A program made the position numbers and the translations under genes. Of a DNA stretch of 64,000 bases, positions 25,280 to 33,823 are shown in pieces. The stretch is from Moheibacter stercoris (lineage in GTDB: Bacteria; Bacteroidota; Bacteroidia; Flavobacteriales; Weeksellaceae), in NCBI RefSeq assembly GCF_040545805.1, contig NZ_JBEPMO010000004.1:1-64000 (forward strand). The letters run 5' to 3'. Numbering within the stretch: position 1 is the first letter of the stretch; each line of letters begins with the position of its first letter. The notes beneath the pieces were generated by a model that did no database searches, was not told where the DNA came from, and worked only from the letters and a program-made list of their open reading frames with translations.

Positions 25280-25780
25280 TTATTTTAATGCAGCTAATGC
25301 AGCATCATAATTAGGCTCTTGCCCAATTTCAGGAACTTGTTCGGTATACACCACATTTCCTTCTTCATTTACTACAACCACTGCTCTACTCATCAATCCT
25401 TCCAAAGGACCATCAGTAATTTTCACCTGATAGGATTTCGAAAAATTATCATCTTTAAATTCCGATAAGGAGACCACATTATCCAATCCTTCTGCTGCAC
25501 AAAAACGATTCAAAGCAAAAGGTAAATCTCTAGAAATACATAAAACTTTTGTATTGTCCAAACCAGATGCTTGCTCATTGAACGTACGCACAGATTGCGC
25601 ACAAACTCCAGTATCAACACTTGGGAATATATTTAAAACAAGTTTTTGACCTGAATAATCTGCCAAAGTCTTTGTTGATAAATCCGATGCAGTCAACTCA
25701 AAATTTGGTGCTTTGGATCCAATTGCAGGTAATTCTCCCAATGTGTGAATACTATTTCCTTTTAATGTAATATTTGCCAT
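25280..25780 (-). CDS. tpx: Thiol peroxidase
   Basis: I choose the start MANITLKGNSIHTLGELPAI at 25780 (166 residues), the family-typical beginning; a start six codons upstream is possible but has no match. The peroxidatic cysteine is in SVDTGVCAQSVRTF and the resolving cysteine in LPFALNRFCAAEG, the spacing of atypical 2-Cys Tpx. The enzyme reduces hydroperoxides in the cytoplasm or periplasm with thioredoxin; no signal peptide is seen here. It is a single-gene transcript. Confidence 0.95.
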   Translation of the reverse strand: MANITLKGNSIHTLGELPAIGSKAPNFELTASDLSTKTLADYSGQKLVLNIFPSVDTGVCAQSVRTFNEQASGLDNTKVLCISRDLPFALNRFCAAEGLDNVVSLSEFKDDNFSKSYQVKITDGPLEGLMSRAVVVVNEEGNVVYTEQVPEIGQEPNYDAALAALK

Positions 25781-25938
25781 ACTAAATTTTTTAGGCAATT
25801 TACGTCTATCTTGCTGAATTCAGTCTTAAGAAATTGCAAAAAAAATCTACAAAGAATGAATTTCAACACCCTAAACAACCATTTCAGAATCTCAAAAATA
25901 TCTATCTTCGCGTATTATTTCGCAAACAAACAACAGAT

Positions 25939-27117
25939 ATGCAACTTTCAAATCGATTGGAAAATTTACAACCACCAGCGACCATTGCGATGACGCAAAA
26001 AGCAAGAGAATACAAAGCGCAAGGAAAAGACGTCATTAGCTTAAGCATTGGAGAACCCGATTTTGATACACCAGATTTCATTAAAGAAGCGGCTAAAAAA
26101 GCCATTGATGAAAACTATTCTCATTATCCGCCTGTAGCTGGATTTCCAGAATTGAAGGAAGCCATTATCCGAAAATTCAAGCGCGATAATAACTTCGAAT
26201 ACAAACCATCGCAAATTGTGGTTTCAACCGGTGCAAAACAATCCATTTACAATACATTCCAATGTATTTTGAGTGATGGTGATGAAGTAATCATTCCAAC
26301 TCCTTATTGGGTTACCTATGCAGATATTGTCGAAATTTCAGGAGGAAAACCTGTTTTTGTTCAAACGACGGTTGAATCCAAATTCAAAGCTAGTGTTGAA
26401 ATGTTGGAAAAGGCAATTAGTCCGAAAACAAAAGCTTTGATCTTTAGTTCACCCAATAATCCAAGTGGATGTGTATATTCCAAAGAAGAATTGCACGAAA
26501 TTGCCAAATTTGCTCAAAAACATGATTTGATTATTGTCTCTGACGAAATCTATGAGCACATTGTGTATGGCGAAAAAATGACAAGCATTGCAAGTTTCCC
26601 TGAAGCTTACGATCGTACTGTAACCATCAATGGTTTGTCCAAAGCATTTGCGATGACCGGATGGAGAATTGGGTACATTGGAGCACCAGAAAAAATTGCC
26701 AAAGCTTGTGATACCTTGCAAAGTCAAGTTACATCTGGAGCCAATTCGATTGCACAAAGAGCTGCTATTACGGCTTTGGATGCGGATTTATCTGAAATTC
26801 AATACATGATTGATGCGTTTGAAAAACGTCGTTCTTTGATGATGAAATGGGTAGAAGAAATTGAGGTTTTCAAAATGCCTGAACCAGAAGGAGCTTTTTA
26901 TATTTTCCCTGATGTTTCTGCGACTTTTGGAAAAACCTACAAAGGAAAATTGGTTCAAAATGCTGATGATTTATCTATGTTGATTTTGGACGAAGCTTAT
27001 GTTTCAACTGTTTCAGGTTCAGCTTTTGGAATGGACAATTGTTTGCGTATTTCCTATGCGGCTTCAGAAGAACAATTGAACGAAGCCATGCGAAGAATCA
27101 AAGAATTGCTTGCCTAA
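25939..27117 (+). CDS. PLP-dependent aspartate/aromatic aminotransferase (class I, subgroup Ib type)
   Basis: The ATG at 25939 gives 392 residues and the usual N-terminus LSNRLENLQPPATIAMTQKA; the 35 upstream in-frame residues lie in the intergenic region shared with tpx. The PLP lysine is in INGLSKAFAMTGWRIGY. The SLSIGEPDFDTPDFI and SSPNNPSGCVYS blocks and the C-terminal CLRISYAASEEQL arginine are as in bacterial class I aspartate aminotransferases. Substrates are likely aspartate or aromatic amino acids with 2-oxoglutarate. It lies upstream of the flavin reductase. Confidence 0.9.
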   Translation: MQLSNRLENLQPPATIAMTQKAREYKAQGKDVISLSIGEPDFDTPDFIKEAAKKAIDENYSHYPPVAGFPELKEAIIRKFKRDNNFEYKPSQIVVSTGAKQSIYNTFQCILSDGDEVIIPTPYWVTYADIVEISGGKPVFVQTTVESKFKASVEMLEKAISPKTKALIFSSPNNPSGCVYSKEELHEIAKFAQKHDLIIVSDEIYEHIVYGEKMTSIASFPEAYDRTVTINGLSKAFAMTGWRIGYIGAPEKIAKACDTLQSQVTSGANSIAQRAAITALDADLSEIQYMIDAFEKRRSLMMKWVEEIEVFKMPEPEGAFYIFPDVSATFGKTYKGKLVQNADDLSMLILDEAYVSTVSGSAFGMDNCLRISYAASEEQLNEAMRRIKELLA

Positions 27118-27135
27118 TTCATACTGACACAAATC

Positions 27136-27167
27136 AGCGGAATTTCCGCAATTCAGTTGTAAATTTG
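27136..27167 (+). promoter_or_regulatory. Promoter and overlapping palindrome before the ferredoxin-NADP reductase
   Basis: TAAATTTG (27160-27167) is an exact -7 box, 47 bp before the ATG. GCGGAA (27137-27142) and TTCCGC (27144-27149) form a perfect inverted repeat around one T, about where a -33 element would be, so it could be an operator. No canonical -33 TTTG is visible. Confidence 0.5.
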
Positions 27168-27214
27168 CATTCGATTCGAGCGAATAAATTGCTCACATCT
27201 AAATTATTGATCAA

Positions 27215-28267
27215 ATGATTCAAACAGACATACTTATCATCGGAGCGGGACCAACAGGATTATTCATGGTTTTTGAAGCTGGATTGTTGAAATTGCGTTG
27301 CCATATTATCGACGCTTTGCCTCAACCTGGTGGACAATTAGCTGAATTGTATCCAAAAAAACCCATTTTTGACATTCCTGGATATCCGTCTGTTGGCGCT
27401 GGTGAATTGATCGATAATTTAATGGAACAAATCAAACAATTCGAACCGGGTTTCACCTTAAATGAAGTTGCCGAAACCATCGATAAACAAGAAGACGGAA
27501 GTTTTATTGTAACAACCAATCGTGGGACAAAACATCATGCAAAAGCCGTTGCGATTGCTGGTGGTTTAGGTAGTTTCGAACCAAGAAAACCTGAATTGAC
27601 CGATGTAGCGAAATTCGAAGAAAAAGGAATCGAATATTTCGTACGAAATCCAGAAATGTTCCGTGACAAACGCATTGTGATTGCAGGTGGTGGAGATTCT
27701 GCATTGGACTGGAGTATCTTCTTGGCAGATGTTGCATCAGAAGTTACCTTGGTTCACAGACGAAATGAATTCCGTGGTGCTTTGGATTCCGTTGAAAAAG
27801 TGCAGGAATTGAAAAAAATGGGCAAAATCAATTTGATTACCCCTGCAGAAGTTGTTGAACTTCATGGCGATGAACATTTAACGGCTATTACGCTTCAAAA
27901 AGAAGGTGAAAAACAAACCATCGAAACCGATTATTTAATTCCTTTATTTGGATTGACTCCTAAATTGGGACCGATTGCAAATTGGGGATTGGAAATCGAG
28001 AAAAATGCCATCAAAGTGAACAATGCATTGGATTATCAGACCAATGTGGATGGAATTTATGCTGTGGGAGACATCAATACCTATCCTGGAAAGTTGAAAT
28101 TGATTTTATGTGGATTTCACGAAGCAACCATGGCTTGCCAAAGCATTTATCAACGATTGAATCCAGGGAAAAAGTATATTTTAAAATACACAACGGTTTC
28201 TGGAATTGACGGATTTGATGGTTCTCGAAAAGAAGCAGAAAAAGCCGTTGTCAAATCCATTGATTAA
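27215..28267 (+). CDS. Ferredoxin--NADP reductase, thioredoxin-reductase-like (YumC type)
   Basis: The 350-residue flavoprotein has the FAD motif ILIIGAGPTGLFMVFEAGLL (about 6-25), PQPGGQLAELYP, and an NADP motif IVIAGGGDSALDWSIFLAD (about 152-170). The redox-active CxxC of thioredoxin reductase is absent, so it belongs to the TrxR-like ferredoxin/flavodoxin-NADP reductases, which move electrons between NADPH and small iron-sulfur proteins. The C-terminal YAVGDINTYPGKLKLILCG is the second FAD contact. It is preceded by a clear -7 box. Confidence 0.9.
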   Translation: MIQTDILIIGAGPTGLFMVFEAGLLKLRCHIIDALPQPGGQLAELYPKKPIFDIPGYPSVGAGELIDNLMEQIKQFEPGFTLNEVAETIDKQEDGSFIVTTNRGTKHHAKAVAIAGGLGSFEPRKPELTDVAKFEEKGIEYFVRNPEMFRDKRIVIAGGGDSALDWSIFLADVASEVTLVHRRNEFRGALDSVEKVQELKKMGKINLITPAEVVELHGDEHLTAITLQKEGEKQTIETDYLIPLFGLTPKLGPIANWGLEIEKNAIKVNNALDYQTNVDGIYAVGDINTYPGKLKLILCGFHEATMACQSIYQRLNPGKKYILKYTTVSGIDGFDGSRKEAEKAVVKSID

Positions 28268-28301
28268 TATATTTAATCTTTCCTTTCTAATTTTAAAGCA
28301 G

Positions 28302-28309
28302 TAGTTTTG
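28302..28309 (+). promoter_or_regulatory. -7 promoter box for the flippase/acyltransferase genes
   Basis: TAGTTTTG matches TAnnTTTG exactly and lies 19 bp before the proposed TTG start of the flippase gene. It supports a separate transcript from the upstream reductase. Confidence 0.5.
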
Positions 28310-28328
28310 TTTTGGAATCTCAAATCTA

Positions 28329-29606
28329 TTGAAGGCATTTAATTTCAGTTCGAAACAATTCAAAACCAAAAACTTCAAAGGAGTTCTTTCTTTGTTGGCG
28401 GGTAGCACCATTTCCAAAATTATTGTGACCATCGGTGGGATTTTTCTCGCCAATTATTATGGCCCAGAAAGCTATGGTGTTTACAATGTATTTCTAAGTT
28501 ATATTTTAATACTTCCTGTTTTGGCTGGTTTACGACTGGATAACATCATGATTCTGCAAAGAGGAAGTAAGGAAATTCGAAATTTGTTTAGTGGAATTAT
28601 TTACATCAGTTTGATCCTGACGTTTATTCTTATCTCTCTGATTGCTATTCTCAAGCTACTTAACATTTATTCGTTTGATATATCCTATGGATTGCTTGGT
28701 TTGGTTGGAATTGCATCTGTTTTGACTGGATGGAATTTGACGCAGAATAATTTGTTTACGAAATACAAATTATTCAAACAAATCTCCACGGCTTTTATCA
28801 TTTCATCTATTGTTTCGGTTGTATTTCAAGGTATATTTTACCTACTTGGATATGAAGAAAATGGATTGATTTATGGTTGGATTATCGGATTGATCGCTTC
28901 CTTTTTCTACAATTTACGTGTTTCCAAAAATCAAATTAGCTCAGTAAACATACAGGAATTAAAAGCGAGTATCAAAGAACACCAAAATATTGTAAAGTTT
29001 ACGTATCCGTCTGATTCCATCAATGCGATCGCCAATAACATTATGCCGATAATCGTAATTGCATATTTTGCGACCTCAGAAATTGGATTGTATGGAATGG
29101 CTCACAAAATTTTATCGATTCCTCTCCTACTCTTAACCAGTTCCATTTCGAGGGTTTATTTTCAGAAGTCGGTAAGTTTGTATCATTCCGATAAAAAATC
29201 CCTACAAAAATTAACCTATAAAGTGATTCTTACCAACGTAGCCGTGATTTTGGTTTTCGTTATTTTGATGAATACGATTGGCATGTACATTCTCAATAGA
29301 ATTTTTAGTGATAGTTGGGCTGGCTTAGGAACTTATGTTTTGGCTTTATCGTTTTGGATTTTGGCAAGAAGCGCCATGAACCCAATAGCCTCTCTTGTGA
29401 TGGTGATCAATAAAAATCATTTCTCCTTGATTTTCAACCTTTATTTATTGGCCGTAAATTTATTCGCCATTTACGTAGGGGTGATGAAAAATGATTTTCT
29501 ATATTGCGTATGGATTTTCTCCATCTTATCTGGCATTGGGTATTTGGTTTTGTTAGGTTTAGTATTGTATTATTTGCGAAAAGATGTCAAAGTATCAACA
29601 AATTAA
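28329..29606 (+). CDS. Polysaccharide-type flippase, MOP superfamily
   Basis: The 425-residue protein has 12-14 predicted membrane segments with short polar loops, in the pattern of oligosaccharide flippases (GVLSLLAGSTISKIIVTIGG; GPESYGVYNVFLSY). No ATG occurs in frame before residue 74, so a TTG start at 28329 is the best choice and matches the usual N-terminal length. Such proteins flip undecaprenyl-linked sugars to the periplasmic face for capsule, O-antigen or glycoprotein assembly. The acyltransferase gene overlaps its end by 23 bp, indicating an operon. Confidence 0.85.
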   Translation: MKAFNFSSKQFKTKNFKGVLSLLAGSTISKIIVTIGGIFLANYYGPESYGVYNVFLSYILILPVLAGLRLDNIMILQRGSKEIRNLFSGIIYISLILTFILISLIAILKLLNIYSFDISYGLLGLVGIASVLTGWNLTQNNLFTKYKLFKQISTAFIISSIVSVVFQGIFYLLGYEENGLIYGWIIGLIASFFYNLRVSKNQISSVNIQELKASIKEHQNIVKFTYPSDSINAIANNIMPIIVIAYFATSEIGLYGMAHKILSIPLLLLTSSISRVYFQKSVSLYHSDKKSLQKLTYKVILTNVAVILVFVILMNTIGMYILNRIFSDSWAGLGTYVLALSFWILARSAMNPIASLVMVINKNHFSLIFNLYLLAVNLFAIYVGVMKNDFLYCVWIFSILSGIGYLVLLGLVLYYLRKDVKVSTN

Positions 29607-30216
29607 TTGGAAAAAGAAATTGGATTATTTCCTTTTTGGATGGATTGTGAATTGGGCATTTCCAGCATATGTGCGACCAAAATATGGGTATATCCCTTAC
29701 CGAACTCTATTCTTTTACAATGTCATTCCGCAAAAACTATTTGGAATTAATCGGCATACACCTTGGCCCGTTCATTTTACATCGAAAGTTTCAAGTCCAG
29801 AAAAAATCAAAACTGGAATCATGTCCGATCCAGGAGATAATATCGGAATATATATCCAAGCCAACATGGGTCTTGAAATTGGTCACAATGTGGGATTTGG
29901 AGCAGGAACAGCCATAATTTCTTCCAATCATAACCACAACGACCATTCGGTTCATGATGAAATCAATCCAATACGAATTGGAAATAATGTGTTCGTTGGG
30001 GCTAATTCTGTTATTTTACCTGGTGTTCAAATTGGTGACAATGTCGTCATTGGTGCAGGATCTGTGGTCAACAAAGACATACCTTCTAACTCCATTGCCG
30101 TTGGGAATCCTTGCAAAGTGGTCAAAGAAAAAGAAGCCTACCAAGAACGATTTGATCAGATTGAATTCAACCGAGAATTAACGGATCAACAAAAAGAATA
30201 TTTTTCGAGTTATTAA
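29584..30216 (+). CDS. Hexapeptide-repeat acyltransferase (left-handed beta-helix)
   Basis: The 210-residue protein has the isoleucine-patch hexapeptide pattern from about residue 75: IGIYIQANMGLEIGHNVGFG, IRIGNNVFVGANSVILPGV, IGDNVVIGAGSVVNKDIPSN. The catalytic-type histidine is probably in SSNHNHNDHSVHDEIN. Members acetylate sugars such as capsule or lipopolysaccharide precursors with acetyl-CoA. The gene overlaps the flippase by 23 bp, so both probably act on surface polysaccharide. Its stop codon shares TTAA with the stop of the convergent metalloprotease gene. Confidence 0.85.
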   Translation: MSKYQQINWKKKLDYFLFGWIVNWAFPAYVRPKYGYIPYRTLFFYNVIPQKLFGINRHTPWPVHFTSKVSSPEKIKTGIMSDPGDNIGIYIQANMGLEIGHNVGFGAGTAIISSNHNHNDHSVHDEINPIRIGNNVFVGANSVILPGVQIGDNVVIGAGSVVNKDIPSNSIAVGNPCKVVKEKEAYQERFDQIEFNRELTDQQKEYFSSY

Positions 30217-31391
30217 TTCTTTGATCGAATAATTTCAGCCGATTTATGCTTCTCATAATTCGTAAACTCCTTGCCATACGGATCTGTAATTTTCCCCTTG
30301 CCCTCAAAAATTAATTTCGAACCTCGGTTTAATTTTAAATAGGCTTGTGGCGGCAATACAATTGAATCCGATATAGTCAAGGTAACATTTTTAGCCACTT
30401 CAAAATTATTGTAGAATCTTCGTGTTTTGTTCCAATTTGTATTTTCCTTGATATCCCATTTCGCACCGTAATGCGATTCTGGCGTTACAAATTGCATCAA
30501 ATTAGTTCGCGTTAAATTCCAATGCATTTTTTTGATTTCTGTTGGCTGTAACCAATTTCTTGGATCATCTCCTTTTTGAGACATCATGGAATACCTGCAT
30601 TTATTAGCCGAGTGATATTCATTAGCATGACCCAATCCAAAATTATGTCCTAACTCATGCGCCAATCCTTTGGCTCCTCCTACGTGCCAATTTCTGGTTT
30701 CCTCCCAAGTTGTATTGTAATCCCGCGGTGATTCATACTTTTGGAACAAATATTTCAGATACCGATTGGGAATATGAGCTTGTGAACTTCTTTTTAAATT
30801 ACGTTCGGTTGGAAATTCCGCCGCTGCTGAACCCGTCAAATCGAAATTCTTACCTTTTGCTCGTTCTATTTCGTCAAATCTTTGACCATTTGTCGTAAAA
30901 TAAACATTTATCCCTTTTGGAATATTGGGTGCTGAAGAAATAGAATCATCCAAGGATTTGATGTACCATTTTTCTGTTGGCGAAAATCCACCAAATTTCT
31001 TATTATCTGGATCAGCTCCAGAATTCATATAATCCCAAGCATAGGTGTTTTTTACTTGTAAAACATTAGGTTTGAATTGGATTTTGGAGTGTTTTAAAAA
31101 ATCGGTATTGTTATAACATCCTTCCAAATTATCTGGCAAAATGAAATTCGCATAGAGATAATTCAATTGATCTAAATAATCGTCCATTATTTTTTTTTGC
31201 TCAGGGTCTTTCAAATCATAATTTCCCTTTCCATCTGATCGATACAACAAAACAATATTCAATTGAACTTCCAAAGGTTTATAATACTCTTCCAAAGGAT
31301 ATTGATAGTGCTCAGGATCTTTATTCTGCCCAAAAGCTAAAGGAAATTGTTGCAATGTGAAAACCAAAATGAGGAAAAGATATTTTTTCAT
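30213..31391 (-). CDS. Secreted zinc metalloprotease of metzincin type
   Basis: The 392-residue protein has a signal peptide (1-21, ending LAFGQ) and the extended zinc motif HELGHNFGLGH at 245-255, with the Met-turn YSMMSQKGDD at 267-276. The HExxHxxGxxH motif plus methionine places it in the metzincin clan. The C-terminal segment after about 300 is a beta-rich module (TISDSIVLPPQAYLKLNRGS, then KLIFEGKGKITD) of the kind seen after T9SS passengers, but no sorting motif is evident. It is the last gene of a minus-strand run with the asparagine-synthase-like gene 10 bp upstream. Confidence 0.8.
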   Translation of the reverse strand: MKKYLFLILVFTLQQFPLAFGQNKDPEHYQYPLEEYYKPLEVQLNIVLLYRSDGKGNYDLKDPEQKKIMDDYLDQLNYLYANFILPDNLEGCYNNTDFLKHSKIQFKPNVLQVKNTYAWDYMNSGADPDNKKFGGFSPTEKWYIKSLDDSISSAPNIPKGINVYFTTNGQRFDEIERAKGKNFDLTGSAAAEFPTERNLKRSSQAHIPNRYLKYLFQKYESPRDYNTTWEETRNWHVGGAKGLAHELGHNFGLGHANEYHSANKCRYSMMSQKGDDPRNWLQPTEIKKMHWNLTRTNLMQFVTPESHYGAKWDIKENTNWNKTRRFYNNFEVAKNVTLTISDSIVLPPQAYLKLNRGSKLIFEGKGKITDPYGKEFTNYEKHKSAEIIRSKN

Positions 31392-31401
31392 ACAAAGGAC
31401 T

Positions 31402-32823
31402 TTAAAAAGGTTTGGGAATTAATTTTTTCAATTGATCTTTCCATGTTGGAGGATTAAATTTCACTTTCGACATATTTTCCACCGAATACTCGATCAATTT
31501 TTTTTGAAATATATAATTTGGAGAAATTCGTTGGTCATAAGGTATATTCTGCAAATTTCCATAAATCATATATTTATGACTGAAAGGGTTGAATTCTTCA
31601 CAGCCAGACAAATCAAATTCATGTGCCCATCTTGCCGTTAACTGACCTTGTGCAATTTCATGAGTAAACAAATCACTAATTCGTATTTCATTTTCTTTGG
31701 CATAAATCTTAGCAGATTCCAACCAAGAGTTAAAATTTTCTAGATGATACGGATGATGCGTATACCCCAATGAATCAAACAAAGTTTCAGCCGTTTTCAA
31801 TTGGTCTGGACTTCTTAAATTCCGAACCATTTGCACGCCATCTCCTGTAATATTAATCGTTTTTTGATTGTTGAATTGAGAGAAATACAAGACATTGTAA
31901 TATTTAGGCGTCGTTCGAGGAACGAGAAATTGGCTTCGATAATTTTCCTCAAATGAAGAATTCTTTGGAAGATTCAAAACTTCTTGATAGTGAAATTGAA
32001 ATTGATGAGATAAATGTTTTGCTATATGGGTATCTCTTTTACTATTGGCATCACCTCTATTAAATGTATAAAACTGAATGTCTTTCCAAAAATCATTACT
32101 CAATGCCAACAAAGTTCTTGAATCATAACCGGCAGTCAAAGCTTGGAAAACTCTTTCATAACGATTGAAAACAGCTTTGTAATTGCCTTGTAAGATTTCC
32201 CTTATATACTCCAAAACTTCCTTTTCAGTCATCCGATTTGGTTGGGTAAAGGAAATTCTTTGCACTGAGTTTCGTTTAAAATCAAAATAATGATTGGGTA
32301 GGAGTTTTTTCACTTGTTTTATCCAAGTTAAATCTCCCAAAAACCATTGATCAAAACGTTGAAAACCTTTGTCTTGTTTCAGAAGAGATGATTCTGGAAT
32401 AAATTCAACTTTATCCTTCAGAATATCAACCATTAATTTAACTGACGAGCTCAACAATAAATGGTTGTTTGTTTGAGAATAATTTAGTTGTCGCTGCCCA
32501 AACATATCATGCAACACAATGCAATCCAAGTTGTTTCTGTACAAAAGTAAAAAGCGACCAGAATAATGCCCTATTTCCCGAAATAATTCTTCTTTTGTCG
32601 TTTTCGTTGCTAAATCCCTGAGGATTTCATCATGACCTAGCATAGGTTTGAGCGGATTGATGATAAATCCCAACAAGCATAATTCTATGTCCTCAACTTG
32701 TAATTTTGTGATTTCCAAGCTGGGTTCATAATAGAGAAATACATCTCCAAATTGAATTTCCAAAAAATCAAGAAACTCCAGCTCAATTGATTGTGATGAA
32801 AGGATGTATTGCTTTATTTTCAT
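31402..32823 (-). CDS. Asparagine-synthase-like protein with degenerate domains
   Basis: The 473-residue protein resembles the two-domain asparagine synthetases seen in surface-polysaccharide clusters. The C-terminal ATP-binding region has TAGYDSRTLLALSND at 230-244, in place of the PP-loop motif SGGxDS. The N-terminal half (FREIGHYSGRFLLLYRNNLD, FGQRQLNYSQTNNHLLLSSS) aligns with the glutaminase domain by pattern, but the catalytic N-terminal cysteine is missing. It could amidate or transfer onto a sugar or peptide by an unknown route. It is probably cotranscribed with the metalloprotease. Confidence 0.7.
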   Translation of the reverse strand: MKIKQYILSSQSIELEFLDFLEIQFGDVFLYYEPSLEITKLQVEDIELCLLGFIINPLKPMLGHDEILRDLATKTTKEELFREIGHYSGRFLLLYRNNLDCIVLHDMFGQRQLNYSQTNNHLLLSSSVKLMVDILKDKVEFIPESSLLKQDKGFQRFDQWFLGDLTWIKQVKKLLPNHYFDFKRNSVQRISFTQPNRMTEKEVLEYIREILQGNYKAVFNRYERVFQALTAGYDSRTLLALSNDFWKDIQFYTFNRGDANSKRDTHIAKHLSHQFQFHYQEVLNLPKNSSFEENYRSQFLVPRTTPKYYNVLYFSQFNNQKTINITGDGVQMVRNLRSPDQLKTAETLFDSLGYTHHPYHLENFNSWLESAKIYAKENEIRISDLFTHEIAQGQLTARWAHEFDLSGCEEFNPFSHKYMIYGNLQNIPYDQRISPNYIFQKKLIEYSVENMSKVKFNPPTWKDQLKKLIPKPF

Positions 32824-32928
32824 CTAGAATAGGCTTATAAATATTTTTTTGAAAACAAAAATTTCTGTGGTGAAGTTCAAATTATGATTCCCCTCTAATG
32901 GTAAAGTTAGCATTTTTTTAAGTGTTCC

Positions 32929-33804
32929 TTAGATATTTTGATAGATACTGAAAAAATTCTCTTCGGCTCCAAAACTACGGTTGAACTCATTGACACCGGC
33001 TAAACTAGAACCTTCGAAGTCAAAATACTCTCTACTTAAACAATGATTTTGGAAAATCTCATTCAAAATAAACGTAATTTCACCTGATTGCTTATGTGAT
33101 TTATTTCGGATTGAAAACAAATGGATCAATCTAGATTTTGAGTCCAATAAGAGGCAAATGGCAATTGTTTCCTTTTGGTCATTTTGGATGGAATAACCAA
33201 TTAATTTATTATTTGATTGAATGATTTTCAGCAAATTGATTAATTTCTCAATGTTTTTTTCTGATATAAATTTATCATCATTCAATTGAAATAGAGTTCG
33301 TATTTCGCTCAAAGAAAACTCCTTCTTGAGCATAAGCGAATTTTTCTTTGCAAGACTTAAATCACTTTTTCTTCCTTTTTTGAAACCTTTGTAAATTTCT
33401 GAGTAAGGACGATTCAATAACAATAATTGATTGATTTTCGATTCTCCTTTCGGATTGAATTTCGCGGCATTTTCTTCATTGAAATGATAAGAACGAACAC
33501 GGTATTGATGCAATTTCGATTCGAATTTTTGGAATAATTCTGTCGAAATTTCTTTCGGATAAAACACACCCAATTGTTGACAACACAAGGGTTGAAGAAC
33601 AAATTTGAACCCGAATTTTCGTTGAAAAGGAATCGGCATCAAAACCTCATAATCACCATAAACCAAACATTCCCAATTGCCTTTTGTGACAACGTCTAAA
33701 TACCAATATTCCGCATAAACACGATAATTCAAAGAAGCTGAAAGAGTCTTGGAATATTTTTCCAAATCCAAATCTTTGCGTTTTATTTTACGGATTTCCG
33801 ACAT
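32929..33804 (-). CDS. GNAT/FemAB-like acyltransferase
   Basis: I use the ATG at 33804 (291 residues); a GTG two codons upstream is possible. The fold suggests two GNAT-like halves: NYRVYAEYWYLDVVTKGNWE near the start and a C-terminal half with TIAICLLLDSKSRLIHLFSI and ITFILNEIF, then FDFEGSSLAGVNEFNRSFGA. The last piece resembles the FemAB/BioF2-type acceptor pocket. Proteins of this group add amino acids or acyl groups to peptidoglycan or surface sugars. It sits 19 bp from the polysaccharide-deacetylase-like gene. Confidence 0.65.
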   Translation of the reverse strand: MSEIRKIKRKDLDLEKYSKTLSASLNYRVYAEYWYLDVVTKGNWECLVYGDYEVLMPIPFQRKFGFKFVLQPLCCQQLGVFYPKEISTELFQKFESKLHQYRVRSYHFNEENAAKFNPKGESKINQLLLLNRPYSEIYKGFKKGRKSDLSLAKKNSLMLKKEFSLSEIRTLFQLNDDKFISEKNIEKLINLLKIIQSNNKLIGYSIQNDQKETIAICLLLDSKSRLIHLFSIRNKSHKQSGEITFILNEIFQNHCLSREYFDFEGSSLAGVNEFNRSFGAEENFFSIYQNI

Positions 33805-33823
33805 CGGCACAAAAATAGCAAAA

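Noticed and set aside
31402..32823. Annotation as a true asparagine synthetase B
   Set aside because: The N-terminal cysteine is absent and the PP-loop motif reads TAGYDS; I therefore call it only asparagine-synthase-like.
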